A stretch of 5,252 nucleotides of DNA from Streptomyces sp. NRRL F-5630 (GTDB lineage Bacteria; Actinomycetota; Actinomycetes; Streptomycetales; Streptomycetaceae). A program made the translations under genes and the position numbers. Each line of letters opens with the position of its first letter. Position 1 is the first letter of the stretch. The notes beneath the pieces were generated by a model. It saw only the letters and a program-made list of their open reading frames with translations. It did no database searches and was not told the DNA's origin. This document shows, one piece after another, positions 1-5,252 of this stretch. The stretch lies in contig NZ_JOGO01000141.1 of NCBI RefSeq assembly GCF_000719475.1, forward strand, positions 1 through 5,252. The letters are read 5' to 3'.

Positions 1-80
1 GAACGGAAGGGGGCGGGCGTACGGGGCGGGAGCGTAGGGGCGTGGAGGGCGTGCGCGCCTTCGCTCCGTGTGCCCCGGCC

Positions 81-138
81 CGGACCGGGTCCGACCCGCT
101 CGGTCCCGGATCAGGACCCCTCTCGCGGCCGGTCGGCC
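81..138 (-). terminator. Inverted repeats downstream of nnaR, possible terminator
   Basis: Two short perfect dyads follow the nnaR TAG (198-196): GGCCG-GT-CGGCC at 127-138 and CGGACC-G-GGTCCG at 81-93. Loops of one or two bases are tight and there is no U-tract, so this is only a candidate for transcription stop. The rest of 1-195 shows no gene I can support on either strand. Confidence 0.3.
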
Positions 139-195
139 AAGCGTCTCGCCGTCGCCTCGTCGGCGGGCACCGCACAGGGTCTCGCGGACACCGCC

Positions 196-1342
196 CTACG
201 GCTCGACGGCCAGGCGGTAGCCGCGTTTGACGACGGTCTGGACGAGACCGGGGGTGGCGAGTGCCGTGCGCAGGCGGCTGATCGCGGAGTCGAGCGCGTG
301 CGGGTCGGTGGCCGTGCCCGGGAGGGCGCGGAGGAGCGCGGTGCGGGGGACGACGCGGCCCGGCTGCTCGGTGAGGCGGCGCAGGAGGGCGGCGCTCGCG
401 GGTGACAGGGGGCGGGGGGTGCCGTCGACGAGCGCCGAGGTGCCGCGCAGGGTGAGGAGATGGCCGTGGACGCGCAGGGTCGTGGCGCGGGACGGGAGTT
501 CGCGGCACAGGAGGTCCACGAGGGGCGCGAGGCGGAAGCGGTCGGGGGCCACGGTGGGGATTCCGAGGGCCTGGAGCGGGGCGGCCGTGACCGGTCCCAC
601 GCAGGCGACGAGGACGGATTCCCTGAGCACGCCGAGGAGTTGGTCCCGCTTACCCCGGGTCTCCGCGCGGGCGAGGAGCGCGAGCGCCGCCGGGGCGCTC
701 GTGAAGGGGAGGGCGTCGACGCTGCCCGCGAGGACCGCGTCGGTGAGGCGGTCGAGCGGGCCGGGGTCCTCGGGTGGCAGCCAGCGGTAGACGGGGACGG
801 CGACGACGTCGGCGCCCGCCTCGGTGAGGGCGGCGCGGAACTCGTGCAGCGGATCGCCGTGGAGCTGGATCGCGACGCGCGCGCCGCGCAGCTCGAACGT
901 CCGCAGGTGGTCGAGCACTTCGGCCATCGACTCGGAGGCGGGCGACCACTCCTCGGTGAGCCCCGCGCCCCGCAGGGCGCCCTTCACCTTCGGCCCGCGC
1001 GCCAGGAGCCGCGCCCCGCGCAGCACCTCGCTCAGCCCCGCGCCCATCCCCCAGCCCTCGGCCGCCGCGAACCAGCCGCGCAGGCCGACCGCGGTGGTGC
1101 CGATGACGAGGTGCGGCGGGCGCGCGAGCAGTTCCCCGGTGACCTTCCTCAGTTCCGCGTCGTCCTCCAGCGGGACGGTCCGCATCGCGGGGCCGTGGAG
1201 GACGCGGGCGCCCCGGCGGCGGAGCAGGGCGAGAAGGTCCTCGGCGCGGCGGTCGGCGGTCGGCGGTGACGGCAACGGTGAACCCGCTCAGCGGCCACGC
1301 CTCCCGCTCCGCGCCCGCCCGCCCCGTATCGCTGCTCCTCAT
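196..1342 (-). CDS. nnaR: NnaR-type regulator: HemD-like domain plus C-terminal winged helix, with a 7-bp frameshift near the N-terminus
   Basis: This encodes a two-domain protein. Numbering is for the frame-corrected 379 residues. Residues about 18-270 resemble uroporphyrinogen-III synthase (HemD, which closes hydroxymethylbilane to uroporphyrinogen III, the siroheme precursor). Typical stretches are PLSGFTVAVTADRR, TEEWSP..SESMAEVL (127-141), FTSAPA (211-216) and VGPVTA (246-251). Residues about 285-379 are an OmpR/PhoB-type winged helix ending VQTVVKRGYRLAV. This architecture is known from Streptomyces NnaR, a cytoplasmic regulator of nitrate/nitrite assimilation; whether it keeps synthase activity is uncertain. 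The natural start appears to be ATG at 1342-1340, preceded by a weak GGGA site. Three copies of a 7-mer at 1247-1267 throw that start out of frame: from the ATG, translation turns to nonsense after about 30 residues and stops at 650-652. The long frame (196-1275) has only a TTG start at 1275, 12 bases after an in-frame TGA, with no clear ribosome site. A GlnR-like operator lies upstream. Family assignment is secure; expression as written is doubtful. Confidence 0.85.
1247..1267. repeat. Three tandem copies of the 7-mer CGGCGGT inside nnaR
   Basis: CGGCGGT occurs at 1247-1253, 1254-1260 and 1261-1267 without mismatch. The unit is not a multiple of three, so copy number sets the reading frame. 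Two copies give ...VTADRRAEDLL, a smooth HemD-family N-terminus joined to the rest of the protein. Three copies give ...VTADRRPPRRG, which leaves the frame. Short tandem repeats of this kind change copy number by strand slippage. Confidence 0.93.
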
Positions 1343-1398
1343 ACCGCCGTTCCCGCCCGTCCGGTCCTCTCCCGGCCCGCCGCCGGGGAGCGCGTCAG

Positions 1399-1413
1399 CC
1401 TGCCAAGCGCAGG
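1399..1413. promoter_or_regulatory. Inverted repeat CCTGC-n5-GCAGG between the GlnR-like site and nnaR
   Basis: CCTGC (1399-1403) and GCAGG (1409-1413) form a perfect 5-bp dyad around CAAGC and touch the last base of the GlnR-like site. On the minus strand CAGGCT (1402-1397) overlaps the arm and weakly resembles a -10 element (TAnnnT). It could be an operator or part of the promoter; dyads this short are common in GC-rich DNA. Confidence 0.25.
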
Positions 1414-1450
1414 TTTCGCGACGGTGCCCAGCGTATGCCGCGCGCGTGAC
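1413..1450 (-). promoter_or_regulatory. Probable GlnR operator upstream of nnaR
   Basis: Read on the minus strand there are four pentamers separated by exactly six bases each: GTCAC (1450-1446), GGCAT (1439-1435), GGCAC (1428-1424) and GAAAC (1417-1413). The known actinomycete GlnR site is gTnAC-n6-GaAAC repeated with n6 spacing. The first and last half-sites are perfect, the third is close and the second is weak. The site ends about 70 bases before the nnaR ATG. nnaR is a reported GlnR target in S. coelicolor, which agrees with this placement. The match was made by eye; binding is inferred. Confidence 0.6.
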
Positions 1451-1528
1451 GGGGCCCGGCGAAGGGGGCGGTGGTATACGAGCCGGGGAGGCGGACGGGG
1501 CCTTCGGGGGGGCACGGCCTATGGGCTG

Positions 1529-1604
1529 GGCGGGCCGGGCGCCGGGGCGCGGTGCGGGCCCGCCTTGGGGGCCGGGCGCCGGGGGCGCGGTGCGGGCCCG
1601 CCTT
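1529..1604 (-). terminator. Probable double terminator of the exopolysaccharide operon
   Basis: Directly after the acyltransferase stop codon, the minus-strand transcript can fold into strong GC hairpins. GGCGGGCC (1529-1536) pairs with GGCCCGCC (1557-1564). Each repeat copy also carries the self-complementary GCGGGCCCGC and a CCGG-n3-CCGG hairpin. No U-tract follows, which is common for Streptomyces terminators but makes the call less certain. It would insulate nnaR from transcription through the upstream operon. Confidence 0.45.
1534..1604. repeat. Direct repeat of a 33/34-bp GC-rich palindromic unit
   Basis: Positions 1534-1566 and 1571-1604 are identical apart from one extra G in the second copy. 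Each copy contains GCCGGGCGCC and the perfect 10-bp palindrome GCGGGCCCGC (1554-1563 and 1592-1601). The second copy ends inside the acyltransferase TAA (1605-1603), so the duplication begins exactly at the end of that gene. It probably arose as a local tandem duplication of a terminator-like hairpin. Confidence 0.85.
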
Positions 1605-3009
1605 ACGCGCGCCGTTTGCCTCCCCCGTCCGGCCACAGCCTCGGCCGCCGCTTCGCCGCCACGTCCTCGACCCAGCCGACGAGCAGGATCACGAGGGCGA
1701 TCAGCGGCCACACCGCCACGAACATCCACCACACGTACGAGTCCCCAAGGAAGGTGCCGAAGGCGCCGTCGGAGACGGGCAGCCGCCACAGGAGGTCGAT
1801 GAGCGGGACGGTGGCGAGGATGAGCAGGTTGTGCCACAGGTAGATGGTGACCGCCCGGTTGTTGGTCAGGGTCACGAAGCGGTCGAGGCGGGCGAGGCGG
1901 GCGGGGAGGGCCTTCCAGGAGGGGGCGTACTGGAGGAGGATCACCGTGAAGCCGAGTGACCACGTGGCCTGCGCGAGCGGGATGTCGTTGAGGTCGAAGC
2001 CGTCCTCCCCCTGGTGGCCCAGCGCCCACCACAGGCCGAAGGCCATGAGGAAACCGGAGAGCGAGACGGCGAGATAGCGCGGCACCTTGCGCAGGAGACC
2101 TTCCTGGTACGCCATCCCGAGCACCCAGCAGCTCCCGTACTGCGCGAAGTCGGTGAGCACCGGGCCGCCGTCGCCGGGGATCGTGACGACGCCCGTACCG
2201 ATCACGGCGGTCAGCGCCACAGGGGCGAGGAGTGTCGGCCAGGGGGCGCGGCGCAGGGCCTTCAGGAGCAGCGGCGAGGCGATCACGAACCACAGGTAGG
2301 CGCGCAGGTACCACAGCGGCACCGCCGCCTCCTCCGCCCAGCCCTGCTCCAGCCAGCCGCCCGCCGCGCCCAGGCTTCCGGGGTAGGGGGGCGTGCCGAG
2401 CGGCACGAGGTACGTCGCCAGGCGCAGCCACCAGCCGAAGCCCTCGCCGCGCGGCGCGCGCCAGCCCGCGTACAGCATCGCGGGGACGAGCAGCGCGGCG
2501 AAGAGCCACAGCGGGGGCAGCAGCCGCCGCAGCCGGCCACGGATCACGGACACGGCCGGGCGCGCGAGGGAGCGCGCCATGAGCGAGCCCGCGAGCGCGA
2601 ACATCACGCCCATGGAGGGGAACACGATGCTGAGCCACGCCCAGCCGAAGACGTGGTAGAAGACCACGCGGACGAGCGCGACCGAGCGGAGGAGATCGAG
2701 GTAACGGTCCCTGCCGGGGCGGGACCCGGCCACGTCCGGCGGGCGTGACCCGGCCACGTCGGCCGGGCGGCTCCGGGTGGCCTCTCCGGCTGCGAGCGGT
2801 TCCGCCTCCTGGGCGGGGGGCGGCACGGTCACGGGCCCGGCGTCGGCCCCGGTGAGGGGCGGCGACTCCGCAAGAGGCGGTATCGCCGTGAGGGGCGGCG
2901 ACTCCGCGAGGGGCGATGTCTCCGCGAGGGGCCGCGTGTTCGGGAGGGGGCGCGCCTCCGTGAGGGCCGCGCCCTCCTCCCCGTGCGCCTTGCTGTCGGT
3001 CCCGCTCAT
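1603..3009 (-). CDS. Acyltransferase-3 family integral membrane protein, probably modifies exopolysaccharide
   Basis: A 468-residue membrane protein. Residues 1-100 are Pro/Ala-rich, probably disordered and cytoplasmic, with short repeats. The acyltransferase-3 domain fills about 101-450. It opens with DRYLDLLRSVALVRVVFYH, which carries the family's Arg (108) and His (119) spaced as in other members. RGRLRRLLPPLW (158-168) and a late TNNRAVTIYLWHN (382-394) are also typical. About ten hydrophobic helices are visible, followed by a basic tail. Family members (OatA membrane domain, IcaC, NodX) move acetyl or succinyl groups across the membrane to cell-surface glycans. The start is ATG at 3009, overlapping the upstream TGA as ATGA, with CGGAGG (3023-3018) eight bases before it, so translational coupling is likely. 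The neighbouring glycan synthase suggests O-acylation of its polymer; donor and acceptor cannot be read from the sequence. The long N-terminal extension is unusual for the family. Confidence 0.85.
   Translation of the reverse strand: MSGTDSKAHGEEGAALTEARPLPNTRPLAETSPLAESPPLTAIPPLAESPPLTGADAGPVTVPPPAQEAEPLAAGEATRSRPADVAGSRPPDVAGSRPGRDRYLDLLRSVALVRVVFYHVFGWAWLSIVFPSMGVMFALAGSLMARSLARPAVSVIRGRLRRLLPPLWLFAALLVPAMLYAGWRAPRGEGFGWWLRLATYLVPLGTPPYPGSLGAAGGWLEQGWAEEAAVPLWYLRAYLWFVIASPLLLKALRRAPWPTLLAPVALTAVIGTGVVTIPGDGGPVLTDFAQYGSCWVLGMAYQEGLLRKVPRYLAVSLSGFLMAFGLWWALGHQGEDGFDLNDIPLAQATWSLGFTVILLQYAPSWKALPARLARLDRFVTLTNNRAVTIYLWHNLLILATVPLIDLLWRLPVSDGAFGTFLGDSYVWWMFVAVWPLIALVILLVGWVEDVAAKRRPRLWPDGGGKRRA
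2723..2760. repeat. 14-bp direct repeat with 24-bp period encoding SRPxDVAG
   Basis: GACCCGGCCACGTC occurs at 2723-2736 and 2747-2760. It corresponds to the 8-residue repeat SRPADVAG-SRPPDVAG (residues 80-95), with a third partial SRPG unit just before the first membrane helix of the acyltransferase. It is frame-preserving. Confidence 0.8.
2852..2907. repeat. 20-bp direct repeat with 36-bp period in the acyltransferase N-terminus
   Basis: The same 20 bases occur at 2852-2871 and 2888-2907. On the minus strand they encode the 12-residue repeat AESPPLTxx(x)PL/AD at about residues 35-56. Degenerate PLAE/PLTx units continue towards the N-terminus (2908-2960). The period is a multiple of three, so copy-number change would alter linker length without breaking the frame. 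Confidence 0.8.
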
Positions 3010-5252
3010 GCCACCGGCCTCCGCTCGCTGTCGTTCTCGTCGCCGCTCAACACCCCGCCGGACAGCCGCGCCGCGCCGGTCAGTTCGGCCAGATCCTTGC
3101 CGCGCGGGGTGCCGCCCGCGTCGAAGACACCGGTCCTGCGGAGCTTCTGCCAGTGCAAGCGGCCGCCCGTGAGCGCGGTGATCCAGGACTGGAGGAGGAC
3201 CACGTACATGAGCTGCCGGTACAGGAGCTGCTGGAGGGGCAGCGAGAGGAGGTACGTCATGGGCTCATTGTCGAGCCGGAAGGCATACGCCGCGCACACG
3301 GCCTGGAGGGCGAGGACGCCGAGCCAGGCCAGGAGGGTCTTCCCGGTCGGGCCGAACACGATCCCGTACAGCAGGAACACGTCGATGAGCGGGGCGAGGA
3401 GCGGCGCGAGGACCATGAAGAGCGAGACGAGCGGGAGGCCCACGCGGCCGAACCGGCCCGAGTGGCCGCGTTCGACGAAGGCGTGCCGGTGCTTCCAGAT
3501 GGCCTGCATCGTGCCGTAGCTCCAGCGGTAGCGCTGCGACCACAACTGCGCGACGGACTCGGGGGCTTCGGTCCAGGCGCGGGCCTTCTCGGCATAGACG
3601 ACGTGCCAGCCGTCGCGGTGGATCGCCATCGTGATGTCGGTGTCCTCTGCGAGCGTGTCCCCGCTCAGGCCGCCGACGCGGACGAGGGCGTCGCGGCGGA
3701 AGGCGCCGACCGCGCCGGGGATCGTGGGCATGCAGCGCAGCATGTCGTACATGCGGCGGTCGAGGTTGAAGCCCATGACGTACTCGATGTGCTGCCAGGC
3801 CCCGATGAGCGAATCCCTGTTCCCCACCTTGGCGTTGCCCGCGACGGCGCCCACCCGCGGGTCGCCGAAGGGCTGCACCAGCTCGCGGACGGTCGCCGCC
3901 TCGAAGACGGTGTCGCCGTCCATCATCACGATGATGTCGTGGGAGGCGTGCGCGATGCCCAGGTTGAGCGCGGCCGGCTTGCCCGCGTTCGCCTGCCGCA
4001 CCACGCGGACGCCCGGGAGGCCGAGGCGCTCCACGATGCCCGCCGTGTCGTCGGTCGAGCCGTCGTCGATCACGATGATCTCCACGGGGTGCTCGCTCCG
4101 GGTGAGCGAGGTCACCGTCGCGGCGATGCACTTGGCCTCGTTGTACGCGGGCACGAGCACCGTGACCGGCTCGGTCACCGGCACCCCCCACGCGAAGCCC
4201 CGGCGGCGGGTGCGGCGCGCGTGCGCGAAGGAGAGCAGGAGCATGAGGCCGAAACGGGCGATGACGAGTCCGCCCGTCACGGCGAGGCCCGCGACGAGGA
4301 CGCCCGTGACGCTGTCCGACGCGGCGACGAGCCACACCCAGGCGCGGCCCTTCCACAGGTCGAGGCCGCTCACCGGGGCGAGCGCGCCGGGGGCGCCGAG
4401 CGCTTCGGTGAGGTTGGCGAACGTATAGCCCTCGCCCTGGAGTCGCGGAAGGTAGCGGTCGAGCGCGGCGACGGTCTGAGCGCGGTCGCCGCCCGAGTCG
4501 TGCATGAGGACGACCGCGCCCTCGCCCGCCTTCTCCGGTGTCGCGTTGGCGATGATCGTCCCGGCCCCCGGGCGCCGCCAGTCCTCGCTGTCGGCGGTGT
4601 TGACGACGGTCAGGTAGCCACGCGAGCCGATGTACTCGGCCACCGGCCACGAGGCGTCGTCCATCGCGTCGGCGAAGGAGGAGTACGGGGGCCGGAAGAG
4701 CGAGGTGCGTACCCCGGCGGCACCCGCGAGCGCGAGCTGGTTCTGCGAGAGCTCCCAGTCGATGCGGGTCTTCGACTGGTAGGAGAGATCGGGGTGGTTG
4801 AAGGTGTGCAGCCCGATCTCGTGGCCCTCGGCGACCATCCGGCGCACGAGTGCGGGGTAGCGCGAGGCCATCGTGCCCGTGACGAAGAACGTGGCGTGCG
4901 CGTGGTGCCGCTTGAGCACGTCGAGCACGCGGGGCGTCCACGTCGGGTCGGGGCCGTCGTCGAAGGTGAGGACGATGCGGTGGTCCGGTATCCGCAGCGA
5001 CTTCTCCTTGCCGTCGCGCGTGTCGATGACCGGGCCGCCGTCGAGGATCTTCTCCGGCACCTTGTCGGTCGCCGCCTCGGGGCGGACGCGGTGGTCGGCC
5101 ATGATCTCGCTGTGCACGTACCCGCGCAGCATGAGCATCGCGGCGACCGTGCAGAGGAAGAGGACGGGGAGGAGGTAACGGAGCGGGAGGCCGCGTCTGC
5201 GGCGGCCGGGGCGGGAGCGGGTGCCGGGGCGGGTGCGGGGGCGGGGCGGGCC
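3006..5252 (-). CDS. matB: Bifunctional polysaccharide deacetylase / processive family-2 glycosyltransferase (MatB-like), 5' end outside the window
   Basis: The frame is open to the right edge, so the true start lies outside. 748 residues are visible; numbering below counts from the internal Met at 5138. Before that Met come an Arg/Pro-rich basic tail and a hydrophobic segment (PLRYLLPVLFLCTVAAMLML), a signal anchor that would place the next domain outside the cell. The NodB deacetylase domain (about 52-245) has all five motifs: TFDDGP (58-63), HTFNHP (111-116), RPPYSS (149-154), DSEDW (183-187) and LMHD (211-214). Membrane segment(s) at 265-305 lead to a cytoplasmic GT2 domain: VPAYNE (329-334), IDDGSTDD (357-364), DGD (407-409), AEDTD (497-501) and QRYRW (535-539), the D,D,D,QxxRW set of processive synthases. 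C-terminal helices lie at about 566-655. The pairing joins PgaC/IcaA and IcaB functions in one chain, as in Streptomyces MatB, which makes poly-N-acetylglucosamine for hyphal aggregation. The domain call is near certain; the matB name rests on architecture and the nearby nnaR. Confidence 0.93.
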   Translation of the reverse strand, partial: GPPRPRTRPGTRSRPGRRRRGLPLRYLLPVLFLCTVAAMLMLRGYVHSEIMADHRVRPEAATDKVPEKILDGGPVIDTRDGKEKSLRIPDHRIVLTFDDGPDPTWTPRVLDVLKRHHAHATFFVTGTMASRYPALVRRMVAEGHEIGLHTFNHPDLSYQSKTRIDWELSQNQLALAGAAGVRTSLFRPPYSSFADAMDDASWPVAEYIGSRGYLTVVNTADSEDWRRPGAGTIIANATPEKAGEGAVVLMHDSGGDRAQTVAALDRYLPRLQGEGYTFANLTEALGAPGALAPVSGLDLWKGRAWVWLVAASDSVTGVLVAGLAVTGGLVIARFGLMLLLSFAHARRTRRRGFAWGVPVTEPVTVLVPAYNEAKCIAATVTSLTRSEHPVEIIVIDDGSTDDTAGIVERLGLPGVRVVRQANAGKPAALNLGIAHASHDIIVMMDGDTVFEAATVRELVQPFGDPRVGAVAGNAKVGNRDSLIGAWQHIEYVMGFNLDRRMYDMLRCMPTIPGAVGAFRRDALVRVGGLSGDTLAEDTDITMAIHRDGWHVVYAEKARAWTEAPESVAQLWSQRYRWSYGTMQAIWKHRHAFVERGHSGRFGRVGLPLVSLFMVLAPLLAPLIDVFLLYGIVFGPTGKTLLAWLGVLALQAVCAAYAFRLDNEPMTYLLSLPLQQLLYRQLMYVVLLQSWITALTGGRLHWQKLRRTGVFDAGGTPRGKDLAELTGAARLSGGVLSGDENDSERRPVA
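3018..3023 (-). promoter_or_regulatory. Ribosome binding site of the acyltransferase gene
   Basis: CGGAGG on the minus strand, eight bases before the ATG at 3009-3007 and lying within the last codons of the upstream gene. It fixes the acyltransferase start at the ATGA overlap rather than at a downstream Met. Confidence 0.75.

Noticed and set aside
460..1269. 269-codon open frame on the plus strand opposite nnaR
   Set aside because: Its translation is Arg/Gly/Glu-rich low complexity without recognisable motifs. The minus strand here encodes clear HemD and winged-helix sequence, so this is the usual high-GC antisense shadow.
196..1275. TTG at 1275 as the genuine nnaR start
   Set aside because: It lies 12 bases after an in-frame TGA, lacks a convincing ribosome site, and would replace the conserved GFTVAVT segment that is still present just upstream in another frame. 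It may still allow low expression.
1474..1479. GTATAC palindrome as a -10 box
   Set aside because: No suitable -35 lies at the right distance on either strand. On the minus strand it would put the GlnR-like site inside the transcript.
3265..4941. 558-codon open frame on the minus strand inside the deacetylase/glycosyltransferase gene
   Set aside because: It is the same DNA in another frame, giving Arg/Pro/Ala-rich text with no family motifs, while the real frame shows all deacetylase and GT2 motifs.
5138..5138. ATG at 5138 as the start of the deacetylase/glycosyltransferase
   Set aside because: It falls inside the first membrane helix. The same frame continues to the window edge through the rest of the helix and a basic tail, so the start must lie further upstream.
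1603..5252. bldA control through TTA leucine codons
   Set aside because: By eye I found no in-frame TTA in the genes. The two places where the plus strand reads TAA within coding sequence (near 2702 and 5176) are CGT-TAC on the coding strand.

Overview
The window is very GC-rich actinomycete DNA. Gene content and gene order point to Streptomyces. All three supported genes read on the minus strand. From right to left they are: a bifunctional polysaccharide deacetylase/processive family-2 glycosyltransferase of the MatB type (3006 to the right edge, 5' end outside the window); an acyltransferase-3 family membrane protein (1603-3009); and a uroporphyrinogen-III-synthase-like protein with a C-terminal winged helix, which I recognise as the nitrate/nitrite assimilation regulator NnaR (196-1342). 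From memory, nnaR and matAB lie only a few genes apart in S. coelicolor (around SCO2958-SCO2963), so the linkage here supports both assignments.

The first two genes form a tight operon. Start and stop overlap as ATGA, and a CGGAGG ribosome binding site lies inside the end of the upstream gene. Together they suggest an exopolysaccharide module. The glycosyltransferase would polymerise and export a sugar chain (by analogy poly-N-acetylglucosamine), the fused extracellular domain would N-deacetylate it, and the acyltransferase may add O-acyl groups. The operon ends in a GC-rich hairpin region that exists as two nearly identical 33/34-bp copies.

The 260-bp gap between the acyltransferase and nnaR holds those repeats, a GlnR-type operator with exact 11-bp half-site phasing (1413-1450), and a small inverted repeat. 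The first 195 bases, downstream of nnaR, hold short inverted repeats and no convincing gene.

The most striking observation is in nnaR. Three perfect tandem copies of the 7-mer CGGCGGT (1247-1267) sit at about codon 24-30. With three copies, the natural N-terminus (ATG at 1342) is out of frame with the rest of the protein. With two copies the reading frame is continuous and gives a normal 379-residue protein. This is a frameshift by repeat expansion: a mutation, a reversible on/off switch, or a sequencing error.
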